A DNA stretch of 64,000 bases. Source: a virus. The stretch spans positions 1-64,000 of the IMG/VR virus record IMGVR_UViG_3300047508_000265; one strand, written 5' to 3'. The translations under genes were made by a program, and so were the position numbers. The notes beneath the pieces were generated by a model. That model saw nothing but the letters and a program-made list of their open reading frames with translations, had not been told where the DNA came from and searched no databases. Shown in pieces: positions 21,014 to 32,066 of this stretch. Each line of letters starts with the position of its first letter. Within the stretch, counting starts at the first letter, position 1.

Positions 21014-21340
21014 TTAAAAAGGCGAAGGATTTTGTGTTGCTATGCCAGTTGCGGGCGGCGAAGTATAAGGCTCAGGATTGACCTCAGATTCGGCCTTGAC
21101 AGGAATGCCCTCCAACTTGGTCAGGCAAAGATCGCCATCTTCATCCAGCTTGAACGTGCCAACTGCGGTAAATTCGTCTCCTGCCTTAACGCCAGAAGGA
21201 AGCTGGTAACCTTCTGGAATTGCGAAATCGACTTTGTCTTCCTCATCGTAATCTTGCTGTTCATCCGGACCGGCAGGGCCCATACCTTTCGGAAGAACGC
21301 CTTTCATCTGGGCTATAATATCAGAGGCTTTATTAGGCAT
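21014..21340 (-). CDS. Conserved phage protein, 108 aa
   Basis: The core (PEGYQLPSGVKAGDEF, AVGTFKLDEDGD, EGIPVKAE) recurs in the 130-aa protein at 25806, so the two are paralogs flanking the fibre block. The tail is Pro/Ser-rich. No known domain recognised. Confidence 0.6.
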   Translation of the reverse strand: MPNKASDIIAQMKGVLPKGMGPAGPDEQQDYDEEDKVDFAIPEGYQLPSGVKAGDEFTAVGTFKLDEDGDLCLTKLEGIPVKAESEVNPEPYTSPPATGIATQNPSPF

Positions 21341-21356
21341 GGGAATACGATAACAT

Positions 21357-22037
21357 TCATAAAGCGGTCGCGCTAACTATTTCTGACCAATCTGAAAAAA
21401 CATTTCCGCCCCACAGAAACGGGTTCTGCGCTCGGACACGATAATAGTAGGTTGTGCCGGAGATAACAGTGATATCAGTCAACGAGTGGAGCACAAAGTT
21501 GTTTAGGTAACGCCATGTCACTAGATCGGTTGAACGATAGATGTAAAATATCATTCCTGTTCCATCAGGTTCGGGGATGAAATATCCATTAGTCCAAGAG
21601 ACGCGGATAGAACCAATTTGTGGAACCGCCGCCACATTGATAGGTGGCGCTGGTATTTGCTGGTTTGGCATCGGCCCATCCGCTGTCGTAAAAACAACTT
21701 CATCGGTAAATACGGAAACCTGCCCCTGTGCGTCATAGGCGCGGGATTTATAACACCACATTGTCCCTGGCAAAAGCCTTACTGAATCGATAAACGAACC
21801 CTGCGGGTAGCCGGAATTTATGTTATGAAATACCTCAGTAGGCATTTGTGCCCGCCACGCTTGAAATCCTACTTGAGTCCCAACTTTAGGATCTACGTGG
21901 AAATGAACCTTGTAAGGATCGACCGAACCGTCAGCCTCAAACACCGGATCGACATGAAAATTTGTTGGTGGAGGCGGCGTCGGCGATTGTCCGTAAGCAG
22001 TTAAAGCGAGCAATGCGATTAAAAATAAATATTTCAT
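21357..22037 (-). CDS. Secreted fibronectin type III-like protein, 226 aa
   Basis: ATG at 22037 chosen because it gives a classic signal peptide (MKYLFLIALLALTAYGQS); a TTG at 22073 is the alternative. After a Pro-rich linker, two fibronectin-III-like units are suggested (WCYKSRAYDAQGQ... and a second with VSWTNGY, YYYRVRAQNP, FSDWSEIV). Such domains often decorate virions or bind the cell surface. Signal peptide implies export if expressed free. Confidence 0.65.
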   Translation of the reverse strand: MKYLFLIALLALTAYGQSPTPPPPTNFHVDPVFEADGSVDPYKVHFHVDPKVGTQVGFQAWRAQMPTEVFHNINSGYPQGSFIDSVRLLPGTMWCYKSRAYDAQGQVSVFTDEVVFTTADGPMPNQQIPAPPINVAAVPQIGSIRVSWTNGYFIPEPDGTGMIFYIYRSTDLVTWRYLNNFVLHSLTDITVISGTTYYYRVRAQNPFLWGGNVFSDWSEIVSATAL

Positions 22038-22073
22038 AGGATTCAAAAATAACCCTAAAAGGGAATCAAGCAA

Positions 22074-22792
22074 TCACTGAATCATAAATCCACCAAACCC
22101 CCCACCCAACCCATAAAGCAATCGCACGTATCCTGCTGCTCCCGTTCCACCGGCACGATTCGTGGCTGTCGTGGAGAATGCACCACCACCCGCACCACCA
22201 TAAGCATTGGCAGGACTGCCGGTTCCTGCCGTTGTTCTTGCCGCTCCACCAACTCCACCGACATTGTTAACGTTGGGGTTTATTGAAGTACCTGTGCCGC
22301 CCGCGCTAATCCCTCCCGCGCCACCAGCCCCCTGGCTGCCTGCTGCCCCTCCGCCTGCCGCGCCATGAGTTGAATCGCCAGTGCCGCCGCTACCACCAGC
22401 AAATAGAAGATCGCCTACGCATCCAGTAGTTGAACCTACCCCGCCCGTCGAACTATTAGCCACACTTTTTCCACCCGCGCCGCCTTTGGCGACACAACTC
22501 GTGGAACTATCACCTACAAAGCTACTGTCGTTTCCCTGTCCGCCGTTTCCTGCGCTCGTTCCAGTCTTAAGGGCCGCCACGGTGACGGTGTAACTGCTGC
22601 CGGGAGTAACGGGAATCATTGCTTTAGCTGCATAAGTTCCGCCTGCTCCTCCACCACCACCAAAATTTCCGCCGTCCGTGGTGCTCGTGCCGCCGCCCGC
22701 GCCGCCGCCGCCCCAACACTCAGCAGTGACAAACCGAATACCTGCTGGACAAGTCCAACTTTGGGTTGTTGTGAATTCTTCAACGTAAGCCA

Positions 22793-22793
<1 letters not shown>
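22074..22793 (-). CDS. Glycine-rich tail tip protein, 239 aa
   Basis: An N-terminal beta domain (MAYVEEFTTTQSWTCPAG...) leads into glycine-rich blocks (GGGGAGGG, then GGAGGGA) and ends GYVRLLYGLG. This fits the glycine-rich tip domains of phage receptor-binding proteins, which pack as polyglycine II helices. It follows directly after the long collagen-like fibre gene, so it probably sits at a fibre tip. Confidence 0.75.
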
Positions 22794-25804
<3,011 letters not shown>

Positions 25805-25805
25805 G

Positions 25806-26198
25806 TCATCTACGTACGTGCATTTTGTTAGCAGCGCCAAAGTTCAAGGCGTTACGTGGAAGCACAATGCCACGAGTTCCAAAAGGCGTTACTGAATTAG
25901 TCAAGCCATTAACTCCCATTGCTCCCGGAGCCGCAGGATTGGGGTCCCCTTCGCTCTGCTCTGGTGACATAGACGGATCAATAGGCATGCCGTCAACTTG
26001 AACAATCTCCATCAAGCCCGCTTCATCAACACGAAAAGTTCCCACAGCATTGAATAAATCTCCTGCAGCAAGTCCATCAGGCAAAGGATAATTTTTAGGT
26101 AGTGGGAAAGTTACTCTCGGAGCTTCTGATATTGGCTCACCAGCAGGGTTAGTCTGCGGCTTCATCATCTGCGAAATTATATTACCGACATTGGCCAT
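25806..26198 (-). CDS. Conserved phage protein, 130 aa, paralog of the 108-aa protein
   Basis: Shares [14 protein letters not shown] and [11 protein letters not shown] with the protein at 21014. N-terminus [14 protein letters not shown] versus MPNKASDIIAQMKG also matches. The tail ends NKMHVRR. Its position just upstream of the long fibre suggests a tail-associated role. Confidence 0.6.
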   Translation of the reverse strand: MANVGNIISQMMKPQTNPAGEPISEAPRVTFPLPKNYPLPDGLAAGDLFNAVGTFRVDEAGLMEIVQVDGMPIDPSMSPEQSEGDPNPAAPGAMGVNGLTNSVTPFGTRGIVLPRNALNFGAANKMHVRR

Positions 26199-26227
26199 TA
26201 CTGAAGGTCTCTCAATTAGCAGCTAAG

Positions 26228-26464
26228 TCAAGGAGCTTTGTTTAACGGAAGGAATATGACCAACCCGTCCCAAGAAGTATGAGCGTAAAGCCACCTGTAA
26301 TGTTTTGCAGTCTTGTGATCACATTGAAAACAAGGGCCATTGTTAGGACACACCAAAGCGTTAGGTTTACCATTACGATAATCAGGAACTGTTTCTCCGA
26401 GAAGTATTTGGCAAAATCCAAAATATACCATCACTATAACCACTATCCGCTGTAGGAATTCCAT
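26228..26464 (-). CDS. Small exported Cys-containing protein, 78 aa
   Basis: Hydrophobic N-terminus resembling a signal (MEFLQRIVVIVMVYFGF) followed by a Cys motif (CPNNGPCFQCDH) that could bind metal. It overlaps the 50-aa gene by 83 bases, so the true start may be internal. Function unknown. Confidence 0.45.
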   Translation of the reverse strand: MEFLQRIVVIVMVYFGFCQILLGETVPDYRNGKPNALVCPNNGPCFQCDHKTAKHYRWLYAHTSWDGLVIFLPLNKAP

Positions 26465-26534
26465 TTTTAATTAATCCTAATTTAACCGCTTGACTCCACG
26501 TTCGGTACTTCAACATTTTAATTTTCTTTTTCAT
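26382..26534 (-). CDS. Small protein, 50 aa
   Basis: ATG at 26534 overlaps the stop of the upstream 45-aa gene (ATGA). The product (MKKKIKMLKYRTWSQAVKLG) is basic at the start and hydrophilic at the end. Reported because of the ordered overlaps; no family. Confidence 0.4.
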   Translation of the reverse strand: MKKKIKMLKYRTWSQAVKLGLIKNGIPTADSGYSDGIFWILPNTSRRNSS

Positions 26535-26668
26535 TTTCGTAGGCAATCGATGATTTGAACCAACCCTTCGACGGTAGAATAGTCGCCAACACCAGCCCAA
26601 GAACGCTTCAATCGAGCTTTTGTGTCGCTTAGCAGTTTTTGTTCTTCCTTAGTTAATTCCTTTTTCAC
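26531..26668 (-). CDS. Small helical protein, 45 aa
   Basis: GTG start overlapping the previous stop (GTGA). The product (KKELTKEEQKLLSDTKARLK) is charged and helical. It overlaps the next gene by ATGA. Function unknown. Confidence 0.45.
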   Translation of the reverse strand: MKKELTKEEQKLLSDTKARLKRSWAGVGDYSTVEGLVQIIDCLRK

Positions 26669-26772
26669 GGAGTTACAAGCGCATTAAACATATGAGAACA
26701 TTCTCGAAGCACTAAAATCGCAACCACAATTACCAAAATCCCAAAAGCAATACTAGCCACGGTTCGTATCAT
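26665..26772 (-). CDS. Single-span membrane peptide, 35 aa
   Basis: ATG at 26772 overlaps the preceding lipoprotein stop (ATGA). It contains one hydrophobic segment (ASIAFGILVIVVAILVL). Too short for standard gene calling; overlaps on both sides support translation. Confidence 0.5.
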   Translation of the reverse strand: MIRTVASIAFGILVIVVAILVLRECSHMFNALVTP

Positions 26773-27332
26773 TTTGCGCTAAATGAAAGTACACGAAAGT
26801 TAGCTGACCCATTGCTCAAATAAGCGCCATGGGCGTATCCGTGATCGGTTCCACCAAAACAAACTGAAATATCTGAGTCACCGGCAACAGCTTTGTTAAA
26901 TAAATTAATATGCGCCTGATCGTAATTACACGGAAATCCATCTATCGTCTGCCAATTTTCAGGAGTCATCTTAACAGTCAAGGTATGCCTACCGATCTGT
27001 AAATCTTGTCGATTGGCATGATTGGAAAAAATTGTTGCACTAGCAAATTTGAATCCTACCTGTCCTGGTTCGTTTTCAGTGGACGTAAAAATAGGATTTT
27101 TACCAGTGATCTCATAAGTCATGGAAACCTGCTTAACTAATTTAGCTCCTCTATCGACAGAATGAATTCCATCTTTGTTTGGGAAATCAAAAGAAAAAGT
27201 ATCTCCAGTCACAACTAGTTTTACATTTTTTGTCCAAGCATCAACATGCCAGTTTTTAGATTCGATACCTAACGCGGCGCACCCCACAAGAAACAGGGCA
27301 AATAAAACAGATAAAAAATTACTTGTTTTCAT
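26769..27332 (-). CDS. Putative lipoprotein, 187 aa
   Basis: Signal peptide with lipobox LVGC near residues 17-20 (MKTSNFLSVLFALFLVGCAA). The mature part is polar with scattered Gly and Asp (NFRVLSFSAK at the end). ATG at 27332 was chosen because TTG at 27338 gives no better site. Likely anchored in the cell envelope during infection. Role not known. Confidence 0.65.
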   Translation of the reverse strand: MKTSNFLSVLFALFLVGCAALGIESKNWHVDAWTKNVKLVVTGDTFSFDFPNKDGIHSVDRGAKLVKQVSMTYEITGKNPIFTSTENEPGQVGFKFASATIFSNHANRQDLQIGRHTLTVKMTPENWQTIDGFPCNYDQAHINLFNKAVAGDSDISVCFGGTDHGYAHGAYLSNGSANFRVLSFSAK

Positions 27333-27507
27333 AAACAATATGGTTGACCTCTACTTTGAATAACACAAATTCCGCTTTGGGTCCAGAGGATTTCTCACTT
27401 TTGTATAAGCTAACTCCTCCACTAGTAAAATAACCGGCAACCATAGGCGCAGCAGCACATCCGCTAAGTAAATAGATCGCCACAATAGCTTCAATACACT
27501 TTATCAT
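27319..27507 (-). CDS. Small lipoprotein, 62 aa
   Basis: Signal peptide ending in LLSGCAAAP (lipobox LSGC), then a short polar tail. Small lipoproteins next to a membrane protein can act as outer-membrane spanin subunits, so it is a candidate o-spanin, though no defining motif is present. Confidence 0.6.
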   Translation of the reverse strand: MIKCIEAIVAIYLLSGCAAAPMVAGYFTSGGVSLYKSEKSSGPKAEFVLFKVEVNHIVYENK

Positions 27508-27700
27508 TTTCTGGATCGGGATTGGCCCACTTAGCTTTGGGCGGGTCTATACTGAAATGGAAGTCAATTTTTATGTTGAAGCGATCGAGGAGCCCGTGAA
27601 GAATTCCTGCCGCCCGCATTTCAAAATCTTGGGCGATTGGGCCCAGAGTTTGAACAGCTTCTAAGCCCGCTTCTTTACCAGTACTAGCGAATAAGCCCAT
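27491..27700 (-). CDS. Small protein, 69 aa
   Basis: Amphipathic N-terminal half (LEAVQTLGPIAQDFEMRAAG) and a polar end. It overlaps the small lipoprotein downstream. No family recognised. Confidence 0.5.
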   Translation of the reverse strand: MGLFASTGKEAGLEAVQTLGPIAQDFEMRAAGILHGLLDRFNIKIDFHFSIDPPKAKWANPDPENDKVY

Positions 27701-27764
27701 AATAGTCCTGCTGCCGCAATAACCTGTAAGCTGTTAACTTCTATTAGAAATTGAAAATAGGCGA

Positions 27765-28121
27765 TTAGCACCCGGATTGCACTTTGACAGCCAGTGCCTC
27801 TAAAACTTGGTTTACTTGAGCAGGAGTAACCGGATGCGCTGCTACAAAGTCATCTATAATCCCTCTGATGAAATCGGTGTATTGATTCCCAGACGGTAGC
27901 CAACTGTCAGCCAATGCTTGCAGTGCCGCCGGAATTCTGGTCGCATCTCTAGCAAGTGCACTGCCTTCAAGACTGCGTATAGCAATTGCAAACGCCTGTT
28001 TATAAACACAAGAATTAGGTCCAAGAACGCATACGTATTTTGTTCCTGTGGTTTTATTCACACAGCACCCACTTTGAAAGAGCATTGCTACTGATAAAAT
28101 TAAGGCGATTAGATATTTCAT
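27765..28121 (-). CDS. Putative lipoprotein, 118 aa
   Basis: ATG at 28121 overlaps the upstream stop (ATGA); a longer TTG start is discounted. Signal peptide MKYLIALILSVAMLFQSGCC has a loose lipobox with two adjacent Cys. The mature part is helical (DATRIPAALQALADSW, TPAQVNQVLEALAV). Envelope role inferred. Confidence 0.6.
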   Translation of the reverse strand: MKYLIALILSVAMLFQSGCCVNKTTGTKYVCVLGPNSCVYKQAFAIAIRSLEGSALARDATRIPAALQALADSWLPSGNQYTDFIRGIIDDFVAAHPVTPAQVNQVLEALAVKVQSGC

Positions 28122-28300
28122 GGACAACCTTCGCTAATGTTTCCGCTCATTGCAGGAAAACCTTTTCCAGAATCTCCTGCACGTTCATCAGAAGGCCCGC
28201 CATCACCACTGCCAATACCGAAAGATTTGCAAGTTTCACTGGCGATATCCTCTGGCATAATTGGAGCGCCGCTGGCGCCTTTTATTAGATCTTCGTTCAT
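28118..28300 (-). CDS. Small Gly/Ser-rich protein, 60 aa
   Basis: ATG at 28300 with AAGGAAA upstream. The product is acidic and rich in Gly and Ser (GIGSGDGGPSDERAG) and contains two Cys. No known family. Confidence 0.5.
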   Translation of the reverse strand: MNEDLIKGASGAPIMPEDIASETCKSFGIGSGDGGPSDERAGDSGKGFPAMSGNISEGCP

Positions 28301-28313
28301 TTATTTCCTTTCG

Positions 28314-28562
28314 TTAACAATTGGTTCCAAATGTCCCGCGAGCGAGCCCGTATTGAGAAACACTAGGATCGCCAGCTTTAATATCCGGATTCATATTCAC
28401 CGGTTCCGCCTCGGGAACAATCTTAGGTTTGGTTGGAGGAGACATAAACGGTTTCATGGATGCCATAGCATCCCCCTCTCCGTCGCCACCACCATCGCGT
28501 CTTAAGGCGGGTGGTCTTGAAGCTGTAGATGGTGTATTAGTTCCTGTAGGTATTTGATCCAT
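28314..28562 (-). CDS. Small Pro-rich protein, 82 aa
   Basis: Low-complexity N-terminus (TGTNTPSTASRPPALRRDG) with a Pro/Lys-rich middle. It follows the capsid gene with a strong hairpin between them. No family recognised. Confidence 0.5.
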   Translation of the reverse strand: MDQIPTGTNTPSTASRPPALRRDGGGDGEGDAMASMKPFMSPPTKPKIVPEAEPVNMNPDIKAGDPSVSQYGLARGTFGTNC

Positions 28563-28578
28563 AAATTAATGTAGGACC

Positions 28579-28609
28579 GCGCAGCAGAACTGTCAAGGTT
28601 CTGCTGCGC
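28579..28609. terminator. Perfect 12-bp hairpin after the capsid gene
   Basis: GCGCAGCAGAAC and GTTCTGCTGCGC form a perfect 12-bp stem with a 7-nt loop. It lies just past the capsid stop at 28626, reading on the minus strand, but no uridine run follows. It could be a terminator, an attenuator or a 3' stabilising element. Confidence 0.6.
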
Positions 28610-28625
28610 TAATCCAAGTTAAGGT

Positions 28626-29813
28626 TTAGGCACCAGTACAACCAGTGTCGCCAGGAATCACTGGACCACAGCGTAAGTGACGAATCACATAACCGAGGTC
28701 AGGACGCTCTTCTTTTATCCCATACGCAAATAGCGCACGGAAGAAGCCGATGTTGCCATCGATATTGCAGTCCCGGGACGGGATGTTGCGCCACACGAAC
28801 TCACCTGCCCACGAATACTGGGCGAGATAGGTCATGCCGCCAATGTTGCCCTGAGGCTTGGGAATCAGCACACGAAGAACTTCCTCGTGATAGATTACCG
28901 TATCCTCGTAGTCAGCATCTTTGTAGACGTCATTAACCAGCCATTTCTGACCGCGAGAAGCACTTGCAGCAGAATACGGATATCTCCGCGCATAGGCGCC
29001 GGTCACGATATCGTATCTAGGCGGAAACTGCACAGCTTGGAATTTAAAGCCATGGTAAACTTTTCCGCCAAGCCCAGGAGCACCAACCAATACATCAGGT
29101 TCGTTAAACGAGAAATACCGGTAGTCATTCCTGTTATTGGAACTCAGTTTCTTGAGGTTGTTGAACGTGTAATTCGAGCCAACCGCTGTGTAAACAGCAG
29201 TGCCATCATCAACACGCGCAGTAGGTTTCAAAGTTCCGCCATTATACCCAAGCTCTTGGTGAATTGTTTCAAGCAACTCAAAGCTCAAGGTTGATGTAGG
29301 CGGAACAGAAGCGTCAAAGGTTGTCTCAATCGTAGGCGAGGCGCCTATAGCTGAAACACAATTAGCTGAATGGGCGATTACTTCTGTTTGATAGGTCTGG
29401 GACCAAACCCACTTTGAATTCTCGGCGAGAACTCTAGTTACGTTTTTGATCTGGTCTAGCACCTGCCATTGGAACTTGAAATCATCCAAGCAGATATCTG
29501 GACTATTGACGGCAGCTTTCTTCAAAGCCACGGTCTTCACATCAACAGCGAAACTGTCAATGTTATAGCCAGTGATAGAACATGCGCCGGTACCGATCAG
29601 GTTATTACCTGTGGCACCAGTGGCGCTGAGAGTTGCAAACGACTGGAAGAAATCCGCATCCGTTACCGCTTTCGTGATTAACGATCGCTGATATATTGGG
29701 TACGAATATTGATAGCCTTGGCCGTCAAGCCAAGGTTCCTTCGGCAGTGTTTTAATGTAAAAATCTGAGTCTTGAATTTGGACTGCAACCAATATTGTTA
29801 CTACCTTTTCAGG
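28626..29813 (-). CDS. Major capsid protein, exon 2 (main part)
   Basis: The continuous open frame starts at TTG 29792, but coding continues upstream (PEKVVTILVAVQIQD) up to the intron. With exon 1 (29989-30069) the spliced product would have about 422 residues. It follows the scaffold-like gene and precedes tail genes, the usual capsid position, and has the expected mixed beta-rich composition for an HK97-type shell. No catalytic motif. Capsid role rests on position and size. Confidence 0.7.
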   Translation of the reverse strand, partial: PEKVVTILVAVQIQDSDFYIKTLPKEPWLDGQGYQYSYPIYQRSLITKAVTDADFFQSFATLSATGATGNNLIGTGACSITGYNIDSFAVDVKTVALKKAAVNSPDICLDDFKFQWQVLDQIKNVTRVLAENSKWVWSQTYQTEVIAHSANCVSAIGASPTIETTFDASVPPTSTLSFELLETIHQELGYNGGTLKPTARVDDGTAVYTAVGSNYTFNNLKKLSSNNRNDYRYFSFNEPDVLVGAPGLGGKVYHGFKFQAVQFPPRYDIVTGAYARRYPYSAASASRGQKWLVNDVYKDADYEDTVIYHEEVLRVLIPKPQGNIGGMTYLAQYSWAGEFVWRNIPSRDCNIDGNIGFFRALFAYGIKEERPDLGYVIRHLRCGPVIPGDTGCTGA

Positions 29814-29988
29814 CGGCTATGAGCTTTCGCCATAGCTCTTTGGTTTTATCTATATCCAAAGATCGGACTATATCATCCCTTTCGGGCCCTGCGTATAGTC
29901 TCTACGGGGTCATTTACGACTTCCCTCGGTATTGTCCTTTTCAGGAGTTTCACCGATATAGCAAGGTTTTCCATTTCAGCTATTTCTA
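29814..29988 (-). ncRNA. Very small group I intron in the capsid gene
   Basis: About 175 nt, no ORF inside. Sequence elements in minus-strand order: P1 pairs exon TTTCAGT (29995-29989) with GCTGAAA (29980-29974) with U.G at the 5' splice site; P3 CCTTGC with GCAGGG; P4 TCGGT with ACCGA; P5 TCCT-GAAA-AGGA; P6; P7 GACTATA with TATAGTC; P8 CCC-GAAA-GGG; P9 hairpins. These form a complete group I catalytic core. The 3' splice G is placed at 29814; a second in-frame G at 29805 would give 184 nt. Confidence 0.85.
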
Positions 29989-30069
29989 ACTGAAACGCGA
30001 CGTTGGTCCATCGTTCCGAATTAGCATCGAATGATCAAGAAACAGATTTTCTAAAGCAGTACATGCCAT
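29989..30069 (-). CDS. Major capsid protein, exon 1 (27 codons)
   Basis: ATG at 30069 with AAGAAAG about 10 bases upstream. Encodes MACTALENLFLDHSMLIR and stays open to AGT at 29989, where the group I P1 helix places the splice site. Joining to CCTGAAAAG at 29813 keeps frame. Without splicing the frame stops within the intron. Confidence 0.75.
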
Positions 30070-30215
30070 AATAAAATCTTTCTTAAAAGGTTACACTGAG
30101 GATATTCCTATCGCCTAATGCGATAAGTCTCAGCTTTCTCCCTTTCCGCAGCGGTTATGAACTCGGATTAGGGAACTCCGAAACCGCGAAAAGCTAATTA
30201 AGGGTTAGCAACCCT
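30070..30215 (-). promoter_or_regulatory. Structured 5' leader of the capsid gene
   Basis: About 145 nt between the candidate promoter and the capsid ATG. It can form AGGGTTGCTAACCCT (30215-30201), an outer AGCTTT/AAAGCT helix enclosing GCGGTT/AACCGC and TCGGA/TCCGA stems, and TATCGC-ATTAG-GCGATA (30125-30109). Such layered stems suggest a cis-regulatory RNA, perhaps a control site for capsid synthesis. Confidence 0.55.
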
Positions 30216-30222
30216 GCGCCTT

Positions 30223-30251
30223 ATTATCCTTCGAGCGCACTTGTTCTTTAA
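30223..30251 (-). promoter_or_regulatory. Candidate capsid promoter
   Basis: On the minus strand TTAAAG (30251-30246) and GATAAT (30228-30223) are separated by 17 bases. The -10 matches the three plus-strand promoters; the -35 is poor. It lies just beyond the HNH stop and would drive the structured leader. Moderate confidence. Confidence 0.4.
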
Positions 30252-30269
30252 CACCAACAAACTAACTCG

Positions 30270-30731
30270 TCAAGAAATTTCTTTATGAGGACAAACGCCA
30301 TAGTTAGATTTGGCGTTATTGCAATTGTGGCACAACACTTGAAAGCCTTTAGGAAATTTATTCTTTTTTAACCAACGATAAAAATCAGTTCCCGCTCTTC
30401 CATTAGTGTATTTACGTCTATGAGCATTGCCCCTTCCTTCTATATGATCAATTACTAAAAATTGAAAGATATCTTCACCACAACAAGCGCATTTAGATGG
30501 CGTACCGCCATAATGCTCCAAGCATTCTTTTCGAAGAGCTTGTTCCCGTTTCTTTTTCTTTGCGATAATCTCTACAGAATGATTACGATACCAGACTTTC
30601 CATCCCTTTCGTCTAGATCGTTTCCCTTTTTCGGACATGTAATATCGACGACTAGCTGCCTTCCCTTTGTCAGAATGGTTGTACCGGTATTCAGTAGCAA
30701 GTCGAGCTTCGCGCCGTTCATGAATATTCAC
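30270..30731 (-). CDS. HNH endonuclease upstream of the capsid gene
   Basis: 153 aa. Basic helical N-terminus, then a zinc knuckle (CACCGED), HNH core FLVIDHIEGRGNAHRRKY, FYRWLKKNKFPKGFQVLC and HNCNNAK. It belongs to the same subgroup as 1169, 45976 and 50100. Located directly between the scaffold gene and the intron-bearing capsid gene, it is a candidate mobility partner for that intron although it lies outside it. Confidence 0.9.
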   Translation of the reverse strand: MNIHERREARLATEYRYNHSDKGKAASRRYYMSEKGKRSRRKGWKVWYRNHSVEIIAKKKKREQALRKECLEHYGGTPSKCACCGEDIFQFLVIDHIEGRGNAHRRKYTNGRAGTDFYRWLKKNKFPKGFQVLCHNCNNAKSNYGVCPHKEIS

Positions 30732-30772
30732 TATCCTAATATTACCAGATTACTGGTACAATATCAAGATAA

Positions 30773-32065
30773 TTATTGCGGTAAGATATTCGGTAGACTC
30801 TTCTTCAATACATCAATGAAGCTCGCACTCTCTGCGGGTTTCGCAGAAGCCGGTGCGGGAGCAGGAGGAGCGCCGCCGCCAGCAGGGGGTGTGCCACCAC
30901 GCAATTTGGTAACCTCTTCCTCTAAGTCTTGGTTACTTTTGACCAAGTCAGCAACAAGACCGAGAGTCATATCCAAAGCTTCCTTCTTATAAAGAGCCTC
31001 GGCGATAGCGCTATTAGGCATACGAGCAACGTCTACAGCTTGAACTCGTGCAATCGCCTGCTGCATATTTGTATCCCAAGCAGCATCCTTGGTAATGCCA
31101 AAGATAGGAATGTTCTGGGCGAGATTCTTTAGAGTATCCGTGAGTGCGCTCTTCCAATTCGCCTGATATTCCTGCACCGCTTGATCGTTGGCTTGTTTAG
31201 CAGTTCGCCTGTTCTCCTCAAGTTTCTGCATCGCAAACTCAAGAACCTGTTGCTTCTCTACATTCAATCGGTCGTAATCAAGCACAGATCGATCGAACCC
31301 AGTCATATCTAGGCGATTAAAGCCCGCGGATAATTCGGACAATTTATCGCTTCTTACAGTTTGATCGGGCTCCATCAACGCCGAACGCAATTCAGTAGGA
31401 TCGATCTTATATTTAGTAGAATACGCCTTGAAGCTGTTCTCGACAGTCTCAAGCGGCTTGGCGATCTTGTTCTGGAACTCTTCAGTATTCTGATAATCTA
31501 CAATCGACAAGCGTTTCTCATAATCATTTACTTTGTCTTGGAGTAGTTTGACCTCGGCTTCATTTACCGGCGGAGCTTGTGACGCCGAAGAAAGCTTCTG
31601 TTCCGCCTCGGCAAGTTTCGCCTCTGAATCTTTCAGATTTCTTCGAAGAATCTTAAACGCCGTTCCCGCAGCGACCGTCATCTTGCTCTGGGCAGCATCT
31701 AACTGTGCTTCTGTGGGAGCCGCCGCTGTCGCACCGGTGGCGCCAGTTTCAGCCGTAGGACCGGTAGCGCCCGTATCAGCCGCTGCTGTCGCACCGGTAG
31801 CAGCCGTATCACCTGTCGCACCAGTCTCTGCAGTAGCTCCTGTGGCCGCGGTATCGCCTGTAGCGCCGGTCGGAGCCGGTTCTGCAGCCGCTGTAGCGCC
31901 GGTAGCACCAGTGTCAGCAGCCGCTGTAGCGCCGGTTGGAGCCGGTTCGTTTTCTAAATTTCCTTTTGCTGGCAGGGCTTCTGGCGGAATAACGCCTCCT
32001 GGGTAAGCTGCTGCTAAAGCGGCTTCGAATGATGTAACGGCGGTATTTGTGACGGGTTCGGGCAT
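30773..32065 (-). CDS. Scaffold-like protein with TGATAA-type repeats, 430 aa
   Basis: N-terminal 115 residues contain degenerate TGATA/TGAT repeats resembling the collagen tracts but alanine-rich. From about 130 a charged coiled coil follows (LRRNLKDSEAKLAEAEQ, VKLLQDKVNDYEKRL), the usual architecture of capsid assembly scaffolds. Pro/Ala-rich linker near 390 and a C-terminal helix (FIDVLKKSLPN). Position between portal-side genes and capsid supports the call. Confidence 0.7.
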   Translation of the reverse strand: MPEPVTNTAVTSFEAALAAAYPGGVIPPEALPAKGNLENEPAPTGATAAADTGATGATAAAEPAPTGATGDTAATGATAETGATGDTAATGATAAADTGATGPTAETGATGATAAAPTEAQLDAAQSKMTVAAGTAFKILRRNLKDSEAKLAEAEQKLSSASQAPPVNEAEVKLLQDKVNDYEKRLSIVDYQNTEEFQNKIAKPLETVENSFKAYSTKYKIDPTELRSALMEPDQTVRSDKLSELSAGFNRLDMTGFDRSVLDYDRLNVEKQQVLEFAMQKLEENRRTAKQANDQAVQEYQANWKSALTDTLKNLAQNIPIFGITKDAAWDTNMQQAIARVQAVDVARMPNSAIAEALYKKEALDMTLGLVADLVKSNQDLEEEVTKLRGGTPPAGGGAPPAPAPASAKPAESASFIDVLKKSLPNILPQ

Positions 32066-32066
32066 A

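Noticed and set aside
30181-30240. Possible tRNA-Ser(GCU): AGGG-TTGCTAA-CCCT looks like its anticodon arm
   Set aside because: No consistent acceptor stem, T-loop or D-arm could be paired around it; kept as part of the structured capsid leader.
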